A DNA stretch of 58,843 nucleotides from Neomegalonema sp. (lineage in GTDB: Bacteria; Pseudomonadota; Alphaproteobacteria; Rhodobacterales; Rhodobacteraceae), in assembly GCF_028688855.1 (NCBI RefSeq), contig NZ_JAQTXI010000020.1:1-58843 (forward strand), given 5' to 3'. The position numbers and the translations under genes were made by a program. Positions 14,526-21,974 of the stretch are shown piece after piece. Below the pieces are notes generated by a model, which worked only from the letters and a program-made list of their open reading frames with translations, searched no databases and was not told the origin of the DNA. The first letter of the stretch is position 1; every line of letters starts with the position of its first letter.

Positions 14526-15486
14526 CAAAATCGGATTTTATACTCTTTCAGACGAAAGAGTTAAAAATGTTTCCGAAGCATCCCCAATGATGCGCTGCGA
14601 AATGATATTAACCAATAGATGCAATTTTAGGTGTCCTTATTGTCGGGGGCTTTGGGGTGATGCAAATAGGCATTTGCGATGGGATGAAATTAAAACCGGC
14701 CTTGCTTTTTGGGTGCGGGACGGATTGCAAAACGTAAGATTTTCCGGAGGCGAGCCTACGGCACACGAAAACCTGTGCGATGCTGTAAGATTTTGCAGAG
14801 ACAATGGAGCAAAAAGGATAGCCATATCTTCGAATGGTTCCGCAGATCAGAAGATATATGATGGTTTGTTGGACGCTGGGGCCAATGATTTTTCTGTTTC
14901 CCTTGATGCCTGTTGTTCTGCGGATGGTGATATTATGACGGGCGTTCGCGGGGCATTTGATAAAATAATAGAAAACATAACATACCTATCGCAGAAATGT
15001 TATACAACCGTTGGCATTGTGATAACGGAGGACAATATCGCCCGGACACGCGAAACAATACTTTTTGCTCACCATTTAGGGGTGTCGGACATAAGGATAA
15101 TTCCCGCAGCACAGTATGGCAAAAAGAACAGTTTAGATATTTTAGATATACCAAATTCAGTATCAAGACGACATCCCATATTGAGATATAGAATAAACAG
15201 ATTAAAGTTGGGATTGCCAGTTAGGGGAATATCTATTTCCGATTGTCATACGTGCTATCTTACAATGGACGATTCCGTTATTGCCGGAGGATACCATTAT
15301 CCATGTATTATATATATGAGAGAACGCGGGGATGCTATCGGAAAAGTAGGCGAATACATGAGAGAGGAAAGAATTGAATGGTTAAAAAAGCACAACACCT
15401 ATGCTGACCCGATTTGCAGAAATAACTGTCTTGATGTTTGCGTTGATTATAATAATAGGGTTTTTTACCTAAGGGGCACAATATGA
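14515..15486 (+). CDS. Radical SAM protein with C-terminal cysteine cluster
   Basis: 323 residues. CNFRCPYC (Cys 36, 40, 43) binds the radical SAM 4Fe-4S cluster and FSGGEP (76-81) is the SAM-binding motif. The C-terminal third has further cysteines (CHTC, YPC, CRNNC, DVC), a pattern like the SPASM or twitch domains that hold auxiliary clusters. Such proteins commonly modify peptides or sugars, for example in RiPP maturation. It starts inside the preceding small gene. No obvious short precursor peptide was found beyond the neighbouring small proteins. Confidence 0.85.
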   Translation: MELDKIGFYTLSDERVKNVSEASPMMRCEMILTNRCNFRCPYCRGLWGDANRHLRWDEIKTGLAFWVRDGLQNVRFSGGEPTAHENLCDAVRFCRDNGAKRIAISSNGSADQKIYDGLLDAGANDFSVSLDACCSADGDIMTGVRGAFDKIIENITYLSQKCYTTVGIVITEDNIARTRETILFAHHLGVSDIRIIPAAQYGKKNSLDILDIPNSVSRRHPILRYRINRLKLGLPVRGISISDCHTCYLTMDDSVIAGGYHYPCIIYMRERGDAIGKVGEYMREERIEWLKKHNTYADPICRNNCLDVCVDYNNRVFYLRGTI

Positions 15487-15668
15487 CATATTACGTAGAC
15501 TATCAAAAAGACAAAGTATCAAAAACCGAGACAGCCACGTACCATTCAAGGTCTAAAAACGGCGATATAATTTTCGTGAAGGATTTCAACGGAAAAACAA
15601 GGCAGCTGAAACGATCCCAAATAATCAGGGTTTATGATTCTGAGACCAAGAAATTCATTAAAATATGA
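15483..15668 (+). CDS. Hypothetical small beta-rich protein
   Basis: 61 residues, ATGA overlap with the radical SAM gene. Alternating charged and hydrophobic residues (DIIFVKDFNGKTRQLKRSQIIRVYD) suggest a small beta-barrel. Could be a substrate or accessory of the radical SAM enzyme. Function unknown. Confidence 0.6.
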   Translation: MTYYVDYQKDKVSKTETATYHSRSKNGDIIFVKDFNGKTRQLKRSQIIRVYDSETKKFIKI

Positions 15669-15675
15669 GGTCTAT

Positions 15676-15975
15676 ATGAAATCAGGCGAACATTTCGACC
15701 ATACCATTAACGACATGAACCAAATAAAAGAGCTTGAGAAAACAGGACTGTCTAAAACTGAAATAGTCCGAACATTAAACATGAAAGACCAACGATTCAG
15801 GAAATTGAGAAGGCTTATAAAATCCGAAATGAACCCAAAGGGAAAAGCTACTATCATTGACAAGGATTTTGAAAAGCCTCCGTGTGGATTAAACATGACC
15901 AAATGTTATACCCCATGTTATCAAGGGCGAAGGGGGAACTGTCCGGTATATACACCTAAATTATTTAATTCATAA
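15676..15975 (+). CDS. HTH protein with C-terminal cysteine cluster
   Basis: 99 residues from ATG 15676. IKELEKTGLSKTEIVRTLNMKD fits a helix-turn-helix of the resolvase/transposase type. The C-terminus holds CGLNMTKC, TPC and NCPV, a likely zinc site. Possibly a DNA-binding regulator of the operon it ends. Confidence 0.65.
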   Translation: MKSGEHFDHTINDMNQIKELEKTGLSKTEIVRTLNMKDQRFRKLRRLIKSEMNPKGKATIIDKDFEKPPCGLNMTKCYTPCYQGRRGNCPVYTPKLFNS

Positions 15976-15982
15976 AAAAGAC

Positions 15983-16010
15983 TTGATTGTTTCGAGAGGA
16001 TTTTTATATT
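15983..16010 (+). promoter_or_regulatory. Sigma70-like promoter
   Basis: TTGATT (15983-15988), 16-bp spacer, TATATT (16005-16010). It follows the HTH gene and precedes the block that includes the DUF4406-like protein and the phosphoesterase. The -10 box is identical to those at 6708 and 55656. Confidence 0.6.
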
Positions 16011-16048
16011 ATGAGTATGGAAGAAAAGAGAAAAAGAACGGAGGAAAA

Positions 16049-16195
16049 ATGAACAGATATTTACCTGCAATTATTTGCATATTGTCTGCTACGCTCAATA
16101 TCCCCGGTATGCTTGCGGACAAATGGTTTTCGAGTGCTGCGTTTTGTTTTTGTATGCTTTGCGCTTGCGGTTGTTTGATGTTTGGCAGGGATTAA
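16049..16195 (+). CDS. Small membrane protein
   Basis: 48 residues from ATG 16049 with CGGAGGA upstream. Mostly hydrophobic and cysteine-rich (AFCFCMLCACGCLM), probably one or two membrane segments. It ends directly before the DUF4406-like gene. Confidence 0.6.
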   Translation: MNRYLPAIICILSATLNIPGMLADKWFSSAAFCFCMLCACGCLMFGRD

Positions 16196-16777
16196 ATGGA
16201 CAAAAGGGACATTATATTTTTTATATCCGGCCCGTATTCATTAGACCCGGACAAGTATATTTACAAGGCTGAAGCCGAAGCTGCTTGGTTTTTAGAGCAG
16301 GGTTTTTCAGTTATCGTTCCGCATAAGTTATACGCCAACATGGAGAACACAACAGACATAGATTATCAGGTTTTCTTGGATTCCTGCAAAACGTTGGTTT
16401 CAAGAAGTGACGCAATGTATATGATGGAAGATTGGAAACTTTCCAAGGGAGCGAATGAAGAGCTTGAACGGGCGCAAAAGTTAGGAAAATTAGTATTTGA
16501 TAATAAGGATGAAGTTTTAAAATATGATTGGGATGAACATCTAAACGATACTCAGATTATTTGGGGATCATGCATTGAGGCATTTTCTTTAATGGCGAAA
16601 CACGGGAAAGAAGCCCATCAAAGAAACGAATGGATGACCCAAACGCCCACGACGCACCTTAAACATTTACTTCATCATCTATCTCATTCGTTTGATTTCG
16701 ATATAGACAAAAGCGGATTTAATCACATGATACACGTTATCTGTAGGGCCGCCATGATAAAGGAGCTAAGCAAATGA
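16196..16777 (+). CDS. DUF4406-like plus DUF5664-like nucleotide-metabolism protein
   Basis: 193 residues, apparently two domains. The N-terminal ~100 begins FISGPYSLD and has MEDWKLSKGANEELERAQKLG, matching nucleoside 2-deoxyribosyltransferase-like (DUF4406) proteins. The C-terminal ~90 (THLKHLLHHLSH, then SGFNHMIHVICRAAMIKEL) resembles the DUF5664 dATP/dGTP diphosphohydrolase family, with metal-binding His and Asp/Glu positions. Together they suggest manipulation of deoxynucleotides. Neither activity can be confirmed by eye. It overlaps the next gene by 4 bases. Confidence 0.65.
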   Translation: MDKRDIIFFISGPYSLDPDKYIYKAEAEAAWFLEQGFSVIVPHKLYANMENTTDIDYQVFLDSCKTLVSRSDAMYMMEDWKLSKGANEELERAQKLGKLVFDNKDEVLKYDWDEHLNDTQIIWGSCIEAFSLMAKHGKEAHQRNEWMTQTPTTHLKHLLHHLSHSFDFDIDKSGFNHMIHVICRAAMIKELSK

Positions 16778-17142
16778 ATACAACATCTAATGATGTATGG
16801 AAAGTTTCCGTTTTTGTTTTGTGTGTTGCTGTCGTGTTTTTATTTGCTATCGGCATTTCGGTTGAAAAGAAAAACAATTCAGAACATCAAAAAATAGCAG
16901 AAATTCTAAAACAGTTAGATCAAAGATTGACCGTGTTGGAATGTAACCATAGCTGGACTTACAAAAAAGAATGTGTAAGCAATATGTATACGCTTAGCAT
17001 GGTTCCGGTGTTTGGGTATTTCAAGGAATGTGATCTATGTGGTAAAGTAGAATATGTGGAACGTGACGAATATTGCAAAAATATTATATTCGAAAAGGAA
17101 AAAGAAATTGAAAACCTTAAATTTGAATGTGAAATAAATTAA
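16774..17142 (+). CDS. Membrane protein with coiled coil and cysteine pairs
   Basis: 122 residues. One transmembrane helix (about 10-29), a coiled-coil stretch (35-55), then CNHSW, KKECV and CDLCGK, possibly a zinc site. ATGA overlap upstream. Function unknown. Confidence 0.65.
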   Translation: MNTTSNDVWKVSVFVLCVAVVFLFAIGISVEKKNNSEHQKIAEILKQLDQRLTVLECNHSWTYKKECVSNMYTLSMVPVFGYFKECDLCGKVEYVERDEYCKNIIFEKEKEIENLKFECEIN

Positions 17143-17157
17143 GGAATTGAGCAAGTA

Positions 17158-18021
17158 ATGGAATGCGGTGGAATTGCATATATTAGTTATGGTTCCAGAA
17201 CTGATACGATAAGGATTTGGAACTTGTCTGATTTTCATGTAGGTTCCGCGGCTTGTGCCGAAGAAAAGCTAAGCGAGGATATAAATATAATCAAGGATGA
17301 TCCATTTTCGTTTTGGTTTGGCGGTGGGGATTATGTAGACTTGATTTCTCCAAGTGATAAGAGATGGGATGCAACAACAGTATCTAACAAATTCACAATT
17401 AAGGATTTAGGGAATTTGGGCGATGCACAAATAAGATACGTAGCCAAGATTTTAGAACCAATAAAGCATAAATGTCTTGGCTTGCTAATGGGAAACCACG
17501 AAAAAGAATACATGAAACACAAAGAGCAGGAGCATTTGCAGGTTTGGTTATGCAAAGAATTGAATACAATCAATCTTGGATATTGCGCTTTTATGGATGT
17601 CATGTTTACCAGAAATCCAAAAACAAAAGGTGCTGTTTTATCAGACAAGAGTGAAGCAAGGGGATTTACGCGACTCAGGAAAAGATTTTTTCTTCATCAC
17701 GGGGCTGGATGTGCGAATACCGAGGGCGGGAAAATGAGTAGGTTAATTCAGTTCATGTTGCGTTTTTCGAAAGCCGATGTTTACATGATTTCACATCTTC
17801 ATGACGAAACAGGGAAAAGAATTTCAACCATAGATGCCAATGAACGTTGCGATAAAATTATTGATTTTGAAAAAGTAGGGGTTATAAGCGGGGGATATTT
17901 AAAGACGTATCAACAGGGCATGACTTCTTATGGTGAAGTCAAGGGGTATGCCCCGACAGTATTGGGTGCGGCTTGCGTAACAATTAAACCAGACAGAAAC
18001 GAAGTCAGGGCTGTTGTATAA
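17158..18021 (+). CDS. Calcineurin-like metallophosphoesterase
   Basis: 287 residues with the complete motif set: SDFHVG (Asp25, His27), GGGDYVD (56-61), MGNHEKE, an isolated His in FFLHHG, and ISHLHD near the C-terminal third. These bind two metal ions and hydrolyse phosphoester bonds. Phage members include DNA-repair nucleases, cyclic-nucleotide phosphodiesterases and polynucleotide 2',3'-phosphatases. With an RNA ligase 2 kb downstream, an RNA end-processing role is possible but unproven. An in-frame ATG lies inside; the start at 17158 has only a weak GGAATTGAG ribosome site. Confidence 0.85.
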   Translation: MECGGIAYISYGSRTDTIRIWNLSDFHVGSAACAEEKLSEDINIIKDDPFSFWFGGGDYVDLISPSDKRWDATTVSNKFTIKDLGNLGDAQIRYVAKILEPIKHKCLGLLMGNHEKEYMKHKEQEHLQVWLCKELNTINLGYCAFMDVMFTRNPKTKGAVLSDKSEARGFTRLRKRFFLHHGAGCANTEGGKMSRLIQFMLRFSKADVYMISHLHDETGKRISTIDANERCDKIIDFEKVGVISGGYLKTYQQGMTSYGEVKGYAPTVLGAACVTIKPDRNEVRAVV

Positions 18022-18061
18022 AAGAATATTCAAGGGGATTATAAGATAATTAAAATAATCG

Positions 18062-18089
18062 GGAACTTTTTTTAAATTGGGGAGTTAAC
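18062..18089 (+). promoter_or_regulatory. ECF-type promoter, copy 2 (lysis block)
   Basis: GGAACTT (18062-18068, in CGGGAACTTTTTTT), 15 bp, then GTTAAC at 18084-18089. The context TTGGGGAGTTAA is close to copies 1 and 3. It lies just before the structured RNA at 18097 and the endolysin gene. Confidence 0.65.
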
Positions 18090-18096
18090 AAGTCAT

Positions 18097-18258
18097 GCAT
18101 GGTTATGTCAAACAGGAACGATCCCGCCAAGATCGCGGAGAAATCCGGCAATAGAAGCTCCGGCCCAGCGGTTAGGGCAGTTGACGCCTTTGGCAAGGTT
18201 GGATAGGCTACCGCGGGGATGCCGAGTCCGCAAAAAGGAACCGCAGCCATGCTTTTTT
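18097..18258 (+). ncRNA. Candidate ~160-nt structured RNA
   Basis: GCATGGTT (18097-18104) pairs with AGCCATGC (18245-18252, one G-U), which runs into six T's, so the closing stem doubles as a terminator. Internal stems include CGATC/GATCG (18119-18123/18131-18135), CGGAG/CTCCG (18136-18140/18158-18162), GCGGT(T)AG with CTACCGC (18168-18175/18208-18214), and GCGG/CCGC (18213-18216/18228-18231, an alternative to the last). G+C is far above the flanking genes. Start just downstream of an ECF-type promoter and end at a T-tract make a discrete small RNA likely. I do not recognise a known family. Confidence 0.55.
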
Positions 18259-18269
18259 AAGAGGACAAG

Positions 18270-18812
18270 ATGGACGAACAAGCTAAAAGAGTAATCGACA
18301 TAATCATTGACAATGAAGTCATTCACAAGGATGGACGCATAATAAGTTACGTAAACGACAAAGACGACCCCGGAGGTGAGACAAACTGGGGCATAAGCAA
18401 AAGACAATATCCGAATTTAATTATTGACAAGTTAACTCGACAGGACGCAGAGGATATATATTTTGCGGATTATTACTCAAAGCTAAGATGTCAACTAATG
18501 GATTTCAATGTCGCCCTGTCTATATGTGATTTTGGAGTAAATGCCGGAATAGAGACATCGGCGAGAGCATTGCAATTAGTTATTAATCGTTTAGGGAATT
18601 TTAATCTTGTTCTCGATGGGAAAATTGGTTCCAAGACAATCGAGGCCATTAAGACAATAAAAAACATAGGCACAACAAATTATATGTTGCTCATGTTCAC
18701 TGATTTCAAAAAAAGATTTTACAAGTCTATTCGCGTTGGCAGAAAGTATAAATATCTTATAACTGATTTAAATAGAACCGATAAAATACAGGACATGATA
18801 GATGCAACCTAA
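18270..18812 (+). CDS. Endolysin, GH108-type muramidase with peptidoglycan-binding domain
   Basis: 180 residues. The N-terminal half fits glycoside hydrolase family 108: an Asn-Glu near residues 14-15 at the end of the first helix, then DDPGGETNWGIS (about 37-48). The C-terminal half (VLDGKIGSKTIEAIK) fits the PG_binding_3 domain that pairs with it. It cleaves the glycan backbone of peptidoglycan at lysis. No signal peptide, so it needs a holin; candidates follow directly. AAGAGGACAAG precedes the ATG. Confidence 0.88.
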   Translation: MDEQAKRVIDIIIDNEVIHKDGRIISYVNDKDDPGGETNWGISKRQYPNLIIDKLTRQDAEDIYFADYYSKLRCQLMDFNVALSICDFGVNAGIETSARALQLVINRLGNFNLVLDGKIGSKTIEAIKTIKNIGTTNYMLLMFTDFKKRFYKSIRVGRKYKYLITDLNRTDKIQDMIDAT

Positions 18813-19179
18813 ATATGAACTCCCCAAAAGAAGGTATACCAAGCCTTCAATGCCCTTACCAGTTGATAGAATCGAACCCGTAAAGATTGAGCCTGATAAA
18901 ATTTCCTGGATAGATAAACTTTGGATGAAATTTGATAACTGGAAAAGGAATACTGGTTTACTTATGGCGGGAGCGGGTTATATAGTAACTATTTTTCACC
19001 CGGCAGGATGGGGCTTTGTGATTATCGGTGGATTTATTTCTGGGATAGGTTTGATACATGACCTTTACAAAAAACAGGGAAAGGATGTGAACTGGAACGA
19101 AATATTTTCAAAAGAGAATATAATCGAGATATTGAAGAAACTGTTTGAATTTATCGTAAAACTACTTAAAAGGAAATAA
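18802..19179 (+). CDS. Membrane protein, holin-region
   Basis: 125 residues, overlapping the endolysin by 11 bases. A Pro/Lys-rich cytoplasmic N-terminus precedes two hydrophobic helices (about 52-68 and 71-90) and a basic amphipathic C-terminus. Position beside the endolysin supports a holin or holin-partner role. Two candidates in tandem could be a holin and an antiholin. Confidence 0.65.
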   Translation: MQPKYELPKRRYTKPSMPLPVDRIEPVKIEPDKISWIDKLWMKFDNWKRNTGLLMAGAGYIVTIFHPAGWGFVIIGGFISGIGLIHDLYKKQGKDVNWNEIFSKENIIEILKKLFEFIVKLLKRK

Positions 19180-19180
19180 C

Positions 19181-19393
19181 ATGAATCCTGTTCTGAAATC
19201 TTTGCTTATGAGGGGCTTGCGTGGTTTGGTTGCCGCCGCCCTGGGTTCCGTGGTTGCTTTTTTGACCGGCAATCTTGCGGAAATCGTTAGTGTTCTTGGA
19301 GTTCCCGTTTCTGTAGCGGGAGTTATCACGGCTGCCGTTGCTGCTGGTCTGTTGGTTTTGGACAAGTGGGTAAGGGACTTCCAAGGTAAGTAA
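19181..19393 (+). CDS. Small holin candidate
   Basis: 70 residues, starting right after the previous stop, with AAAAGGAAAT upstream. Two hydrophobic helices (about 14-34 and 37-60) rich in Ala, Val and Gly, and a short charged tail, the layout of class II holins. It would form the pore releasing the endolysin. Confidence 0.7.
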   Translation: MNPVLKSLLMRGLRGLVAAALGSVVAFLTGNLAEIVSVLGVPVSVAGVITAAVAAGLLVLDKWVRDFQGK

Positions 19394-19447
19394 GCCCTGA
19401 CAATAACAAAGGGGCGGGTCTTGATAAGTCAAGCCCGCCTCTGGGCT
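19393..19447 (+). terminator. Strong hairpin after the lysis genes
   Basis: AGGGGCGGG-T-CTTGA (19410-19424) pairs with TCAAG-CCCGCCTCT (19429-19442), 14 pairs with one bulged T and a TAAG loop. An outer AGCCC (19393-19397) pairs with GGGCT (19443-19447). No T-tract follows, so it may be a weak terminator, an RNA-stability element or a processing site ending the lysis operon. Confidence 0.55.
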
Positions 19448-19467
19448 ATAAATCAAGGAGAATTAAA

Positions 19468-19701
19468 ATGTTCAAGAGAACAAAGAGAATCGAAGAAAAG
19501 CTGCAAGACGTTGATGCACGATTAAGTATGATAATCGGGATATTACATGAATTTGAAAGAAAACTTGGTCTCGACCTCATGGAAGCTACATATTGTCAGA
19601 CGAAGGATGAATTAAAATCTGTCAAGGACATACAGAAAAGTTTTGCAAAAATCAGGGACACGGCAAACAAGGTGCGTTTTCATAAGGACATAATCACATA
19701 G
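19468..19701 (+). CDS. Coiled-coil protein
   Basis: 77 residues, helical, heptad-like throughout the first 35 residues, basic at the end. CAAGGAG precedes the ATG. Possibly a small spanin-like or structural accessory, but it lacks a signal peptide. Unknown. Confidence 0.6.
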   Translation: MFKRTKRIEEKLQDVDARLSMIIGILHEFERKLGLDLMEATYCQTKDELKSVKDIQKSFAKIRDTANKVRFHKDIIT

Positions 19702-19726
19702 ATAACTTTTAATTAGGAGAAATAAG

Positions 19727-20011
19727 ATGGTTACGAAATTCGAAGACATGCACGCCGGAGGATTCCAGAGAGGGCCCGCCGATACTATTTACATTAACGG
19801 CGACTTGGACGCTGCGCTTTATCTTTTTAAGGAACGATTAGGAATTGATCCGGTTAAACTGAATGAAACCGAAGAAGGGGGATGCTCTGCTCCGTTTTAC
19901 ATTACCGTTCATGAATCTCTTGAAAAAGCAAGCGAGTTTGAAAGAACCGTAAACGGGAAACAGATTTCACTTGACGAGTACAAAAAGAAGCCGGGGGTTA
20001 TGTTTATATGA
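19727..20011 (+). CDS. Hypothetical protein
   Basis: 94 residues, soluble, with a Gly-rich N-terminus and an alpha/beta pattern. TAGGAGAAAT precedes the ATG. Ends with an ATGA overlap to the membrane protein that follows. No family recognised. Confidence 0.65.
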   Translation: MVTKFEDMHAGGFQRGPADTIYINGDLDAALYLFKERLGIDPVKLNETEEGGCSAPFYITVHESLEKASEFERTVNGKQISLDEYKKKPGVMFI

Positions 20012-20301
20012 GAATCGCAAAATCTCATTGGGCATCGAAAAACGGTACTTTATTGGTTTATGACAAGATAGAGCATTTTCTTTGTGGTTTTATTCTGTTC
20101 GTTATCCTCTGGTGCAAGTGGGACACTATCCCGGCGTTGCTTGGGGTTATCTTTGTAGGTTTTATGTGGGAAATTAAAGACGGTTTCATGCCGTGGGAGA
20201 AATACGGATTTTGGGGCGGCGAAGGTTTTTGTTGGAAGGATTTAGTTTCTACTGTAGCGGGAGCGTTGTTAGGGGTATTGATTGACGCGGTGTTAAAATG
20301 A
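20008..20301 (+). CDS. VanZ-like small membrane protein
   Basis: 97 residues. DKIEHFLCGFIL, an aromatic membrane helix, then FMWEIKDGF and a C-terminal hydrophobic helix resemble VanZ-like or phage lipoprotein-type membrane proteins with a conserved Asp-Lys-x-x-His. About three membrane segments. It overlaps the RNA ligase start by 4 bases. Confidence 0.6.
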   Translation: MRIAKSHWASKNGTLLVYDKIEHFLCGFILFVILWCKWDTIPALLGVIFVGFMWEIKDGFMPWEKYGFWGGEGFCWKDLVSTVAGALLGVLIDAVLK

Positions 20302-21191
20302 CCGACTTTCCTAAATATATGCATATTGAAAGACTCGGAACCGATGAAGTCGAAGGGATAGAACTCGGTACGTGCTACATTTTCCCGAAGATAGACGGAA
20401 CACAAGGAGTCGTTTGGTATCAGGACGGAATTTTGCATTGTGGGAGCAGACAACGGGAACTGGTAGGGGAGTTAGATAATCAGGGATTTAAGGCATACAT
20501 AGAACAGAAAAATAACATATTTGAAACGGCAAGGAATTATCCAAATGATTTGGTTTTCTACGGTGAATACCTTATTCCCCATTCATTAAAGACATATCGA
20601 AAAGACGCATGGGGCAAGTTTTACATATTTGATATATTCAGCCTAACGGAACAGAAGTATGTAGTTTACGAAAAGCTAAAAGAGATTTGTGAACTATTCG
20701 AAGTTGATTATATACCCTGTCAGGCGATAATTGAAAATCCATCACTTGAGCAGTTACAAGATCAAATTCAAAAGAACGTATTTCTAATCGAAGAAGGAAA
20801 GGGAATCGGCGAAGGGATAGCAATAAAAAATTACAAGTTTGTAAACAAGTTTGGACGTATAACATGGGCGAAGATAGTAACTAATGAGTTTAAGGAAAAG
20901 CATTGGCGGGCTATGGGGCCGACCGAGATTAAGGGTGAGAAGCAGATTGAGCAAGAGATAGTCAAAAAGTATTGTACTGATGAATTTATTCAAAAGACCT
21001 ATGCAAGAGTAAGTCAGGACGGATGGAATAGCCGGAAAATACCAATGTTGTTAGGTGTAATTTGGCATGACTTCATAAATGAGGAAATCTGGCAGGTTTT
21101 AAAAGACTATAAGAATCCAGCAATAGACTTCAAGAAGATGAACGTTTATTTAATCCATAAGATCAAGGATGTTTTGCCGAATGTGTTTTAG
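20298..21191 (+). CDS. RNA ligase (nucleotidyltransferase family)
   Basis: 297 residues. The ligase motif I KIDGT has its nucleophile at Lys31. FYGEYL (about 93-98) fits motif III, EGIAIK motif IV and WAKIV motif V, so all motifs of the ATP-dependent ligase core are present. The family joins RNA 5'-phosphate and 3'-OH ends through an AMP-lysine intermediate; T4 enzymes repair tRNAs cut by host defence nucleases. No polynucleotide kinase was seen, although a metallophosphoesterase lies upstream. The C-terminal ~90 residues are helical, as in Rnl2-type enzymes. Start overlaps the gene upstream. Confidence 0.88.
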   Translation: MTDFPKYMHIERLGTDEVEGIELGTCYIFPKIDGTQGVVWYQDGILHCGSRQRELVGELDNQGFKAYIEQKNNIFETARNYPNDLVFYGEYLIPHSLKTYRKDAWGKFYIFDIFSLTEQKYVVYEKLKEICELFEVDYIPCQAIIENPSLEQLQDQIQKNVFLIEEGKGIGEGIAIKNYKFVNKFGRITWAKIVTNEFKEKHWRAMGPTEIKGEKQIEQEIVKKYCTDEFIQKTYARVSQDGWNSRKIPMLLGVIWHDFINEEIWQVLKDYKNPAIDFKKMNVYLIHKIKDVLPNVF

Positions 21192-21320
21192 CTTAAGCGG
21201 GCGACATAGGCTTTTGCGGCTGAGCCTCCCTACCAGTGAAATCAACCGCATTACATACAAGCATCACAGCAAGCGCGGGATTATGGCCCACGCTGGAAAC
21301 AAATTAAGGACTAATAATAT
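21192..21320 (+). other. Structured intergenic region after the RNA ligase
   Basis: No gene is seen. AGGCT (21208-21212) and AGCCT (21223-21227) form a hairpin. AGCG-C-GGG (21272-21279) pairs with CCC-A-CGCT (21287-21294). CCAG (21233-21236) can reach CTGG (21293-21296). The G+C content is higher than in adjacent genes. It may be a non-coding RNA or a leader for the small genes that follow. No tRNA signature (T-loop) was found. Confidence 0.35.
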
Positions 21321-21479
21321 ATGAAGAGAAGCAAGAAAAAAGCAATATATCAAATGTCAAGAGCCATGTATAGGGCTTTAAAGTTTACAGACAGAACACA
21401 ACAAACCGAAATTATAGCTTATATTACAGAAGCATTCAGGCTTAACAAGGAAATTATTGGAATATCTATTCTGGAATAA
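21321..21479 (+). CDS. Hypothetical small basic protein
   Basis: 52 residues, ATG 21321, weak ribosome site (AAGGAC 13 bases upstream). Basic N-terminus (KRSKKK) and two helices. First of a set of mini-genes between the RNA ligase and terminase. Unknown. Confidence 0.5.
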   Translation: MKRSKKKAIYQMSRAMYRALKFTDRTQQTEIIAYITEAFRLNKEIIGISILE

Positions 21480-21480
21480 C

Positions 21481-21636
21481 ATGGAATCTATTCAAGAACA
21501 AATCCAGGCAGTCATAACTAAAATAGTGGAAATAGACGTTATCCCCAATGAGAAAAAGATAGTTTGTACCATAGAATTAAATTCAAGACAATTAAGAAGA
21601 TTGGCAGATTTATTGGAGGAAATTGAAGATGAATAA
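21481..21636 (+). CDS. Hypothetical small protein
   Basis: 51 residues, beginning one base after the previous gene. Helix-strand-strand-helix pattern; the C-terminal helix (SRQLRRLADLLEEIEDE) is amphipathic. It may be an oligomeric RNA- or protein-binding module; not recognised. Confidence 0.5.
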   Translation: MESIQEQIQAVITKIVEIDVIPNEKKIVCTIELNSRQLRRLADLLEEIEDE

Positions 21637-21859
21637 AAAAAACCAAAAAGACATAAGAGAAATAATGAATATTTTGGTTGACGTGGGGATATGTAGAAGA
21701 TTGGCTTGCGGATGTTGTTATACGACAGTATATTTCAAGGATGACATTGCCGCGAATAGTAAAAAAATTGATGCACTAATAGATTATTTAGGATTAGAAT
21801 ACAAAGAAGAAACAACTCAACCAGCGAGGATTGAAAAGAAAAAGAATGGCAAAAAGTAA
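21629..21859 (+). CDS. Hypothetical small protein with cysteine cluster
   Basis: 76 residues from ATG 21629, which overlaps the previous gene by 8 bases and has TTGGAGGAAA upstream. CRRLACGCC (residues 22-30) is a cysteine cluster. The tail is Lys-rich. Confidence 0.55.
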   Translation: MNKKNQKDIREIMNILVDVGICRRLACGCCYTTVYFKDDIAANSKKIDALIDYLGLEYKEETTQPARIEKKKNGKK

Positions 21860-21974
21860 GTTCCTTGAACGAATCAGATATTACTTTTATGTGGATATAC
21901 CAAGTGATGTATTCTTTGAGTTTCATAAATTATTTCTAACTAATAAAGAATTAAAAAGGTTTCAAAGTAAATAG
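21846..21974 (+). CDS. Hypothetical mini-protein
   Basis: 42 residues, overlapping the preceding gene and abutting the next ATG. Aromatic and basic, possibly a membrane-surface helix (FLERIRYYFY). Small and of low coding support apart from tight packing between neighbours. Confidence 0.4.
   Translation: MAKSKFLERIRYYFYVDIPSDVFFEFHKLFLTNKELKRFQSK

Noticed and set aside
21192..21320. tRNA gene after the RNA ligase
   Set aside because: No cloverleaf with a GGTTC-type T-loop could be drawn; no convincing tRNA was found anywhere in the window.
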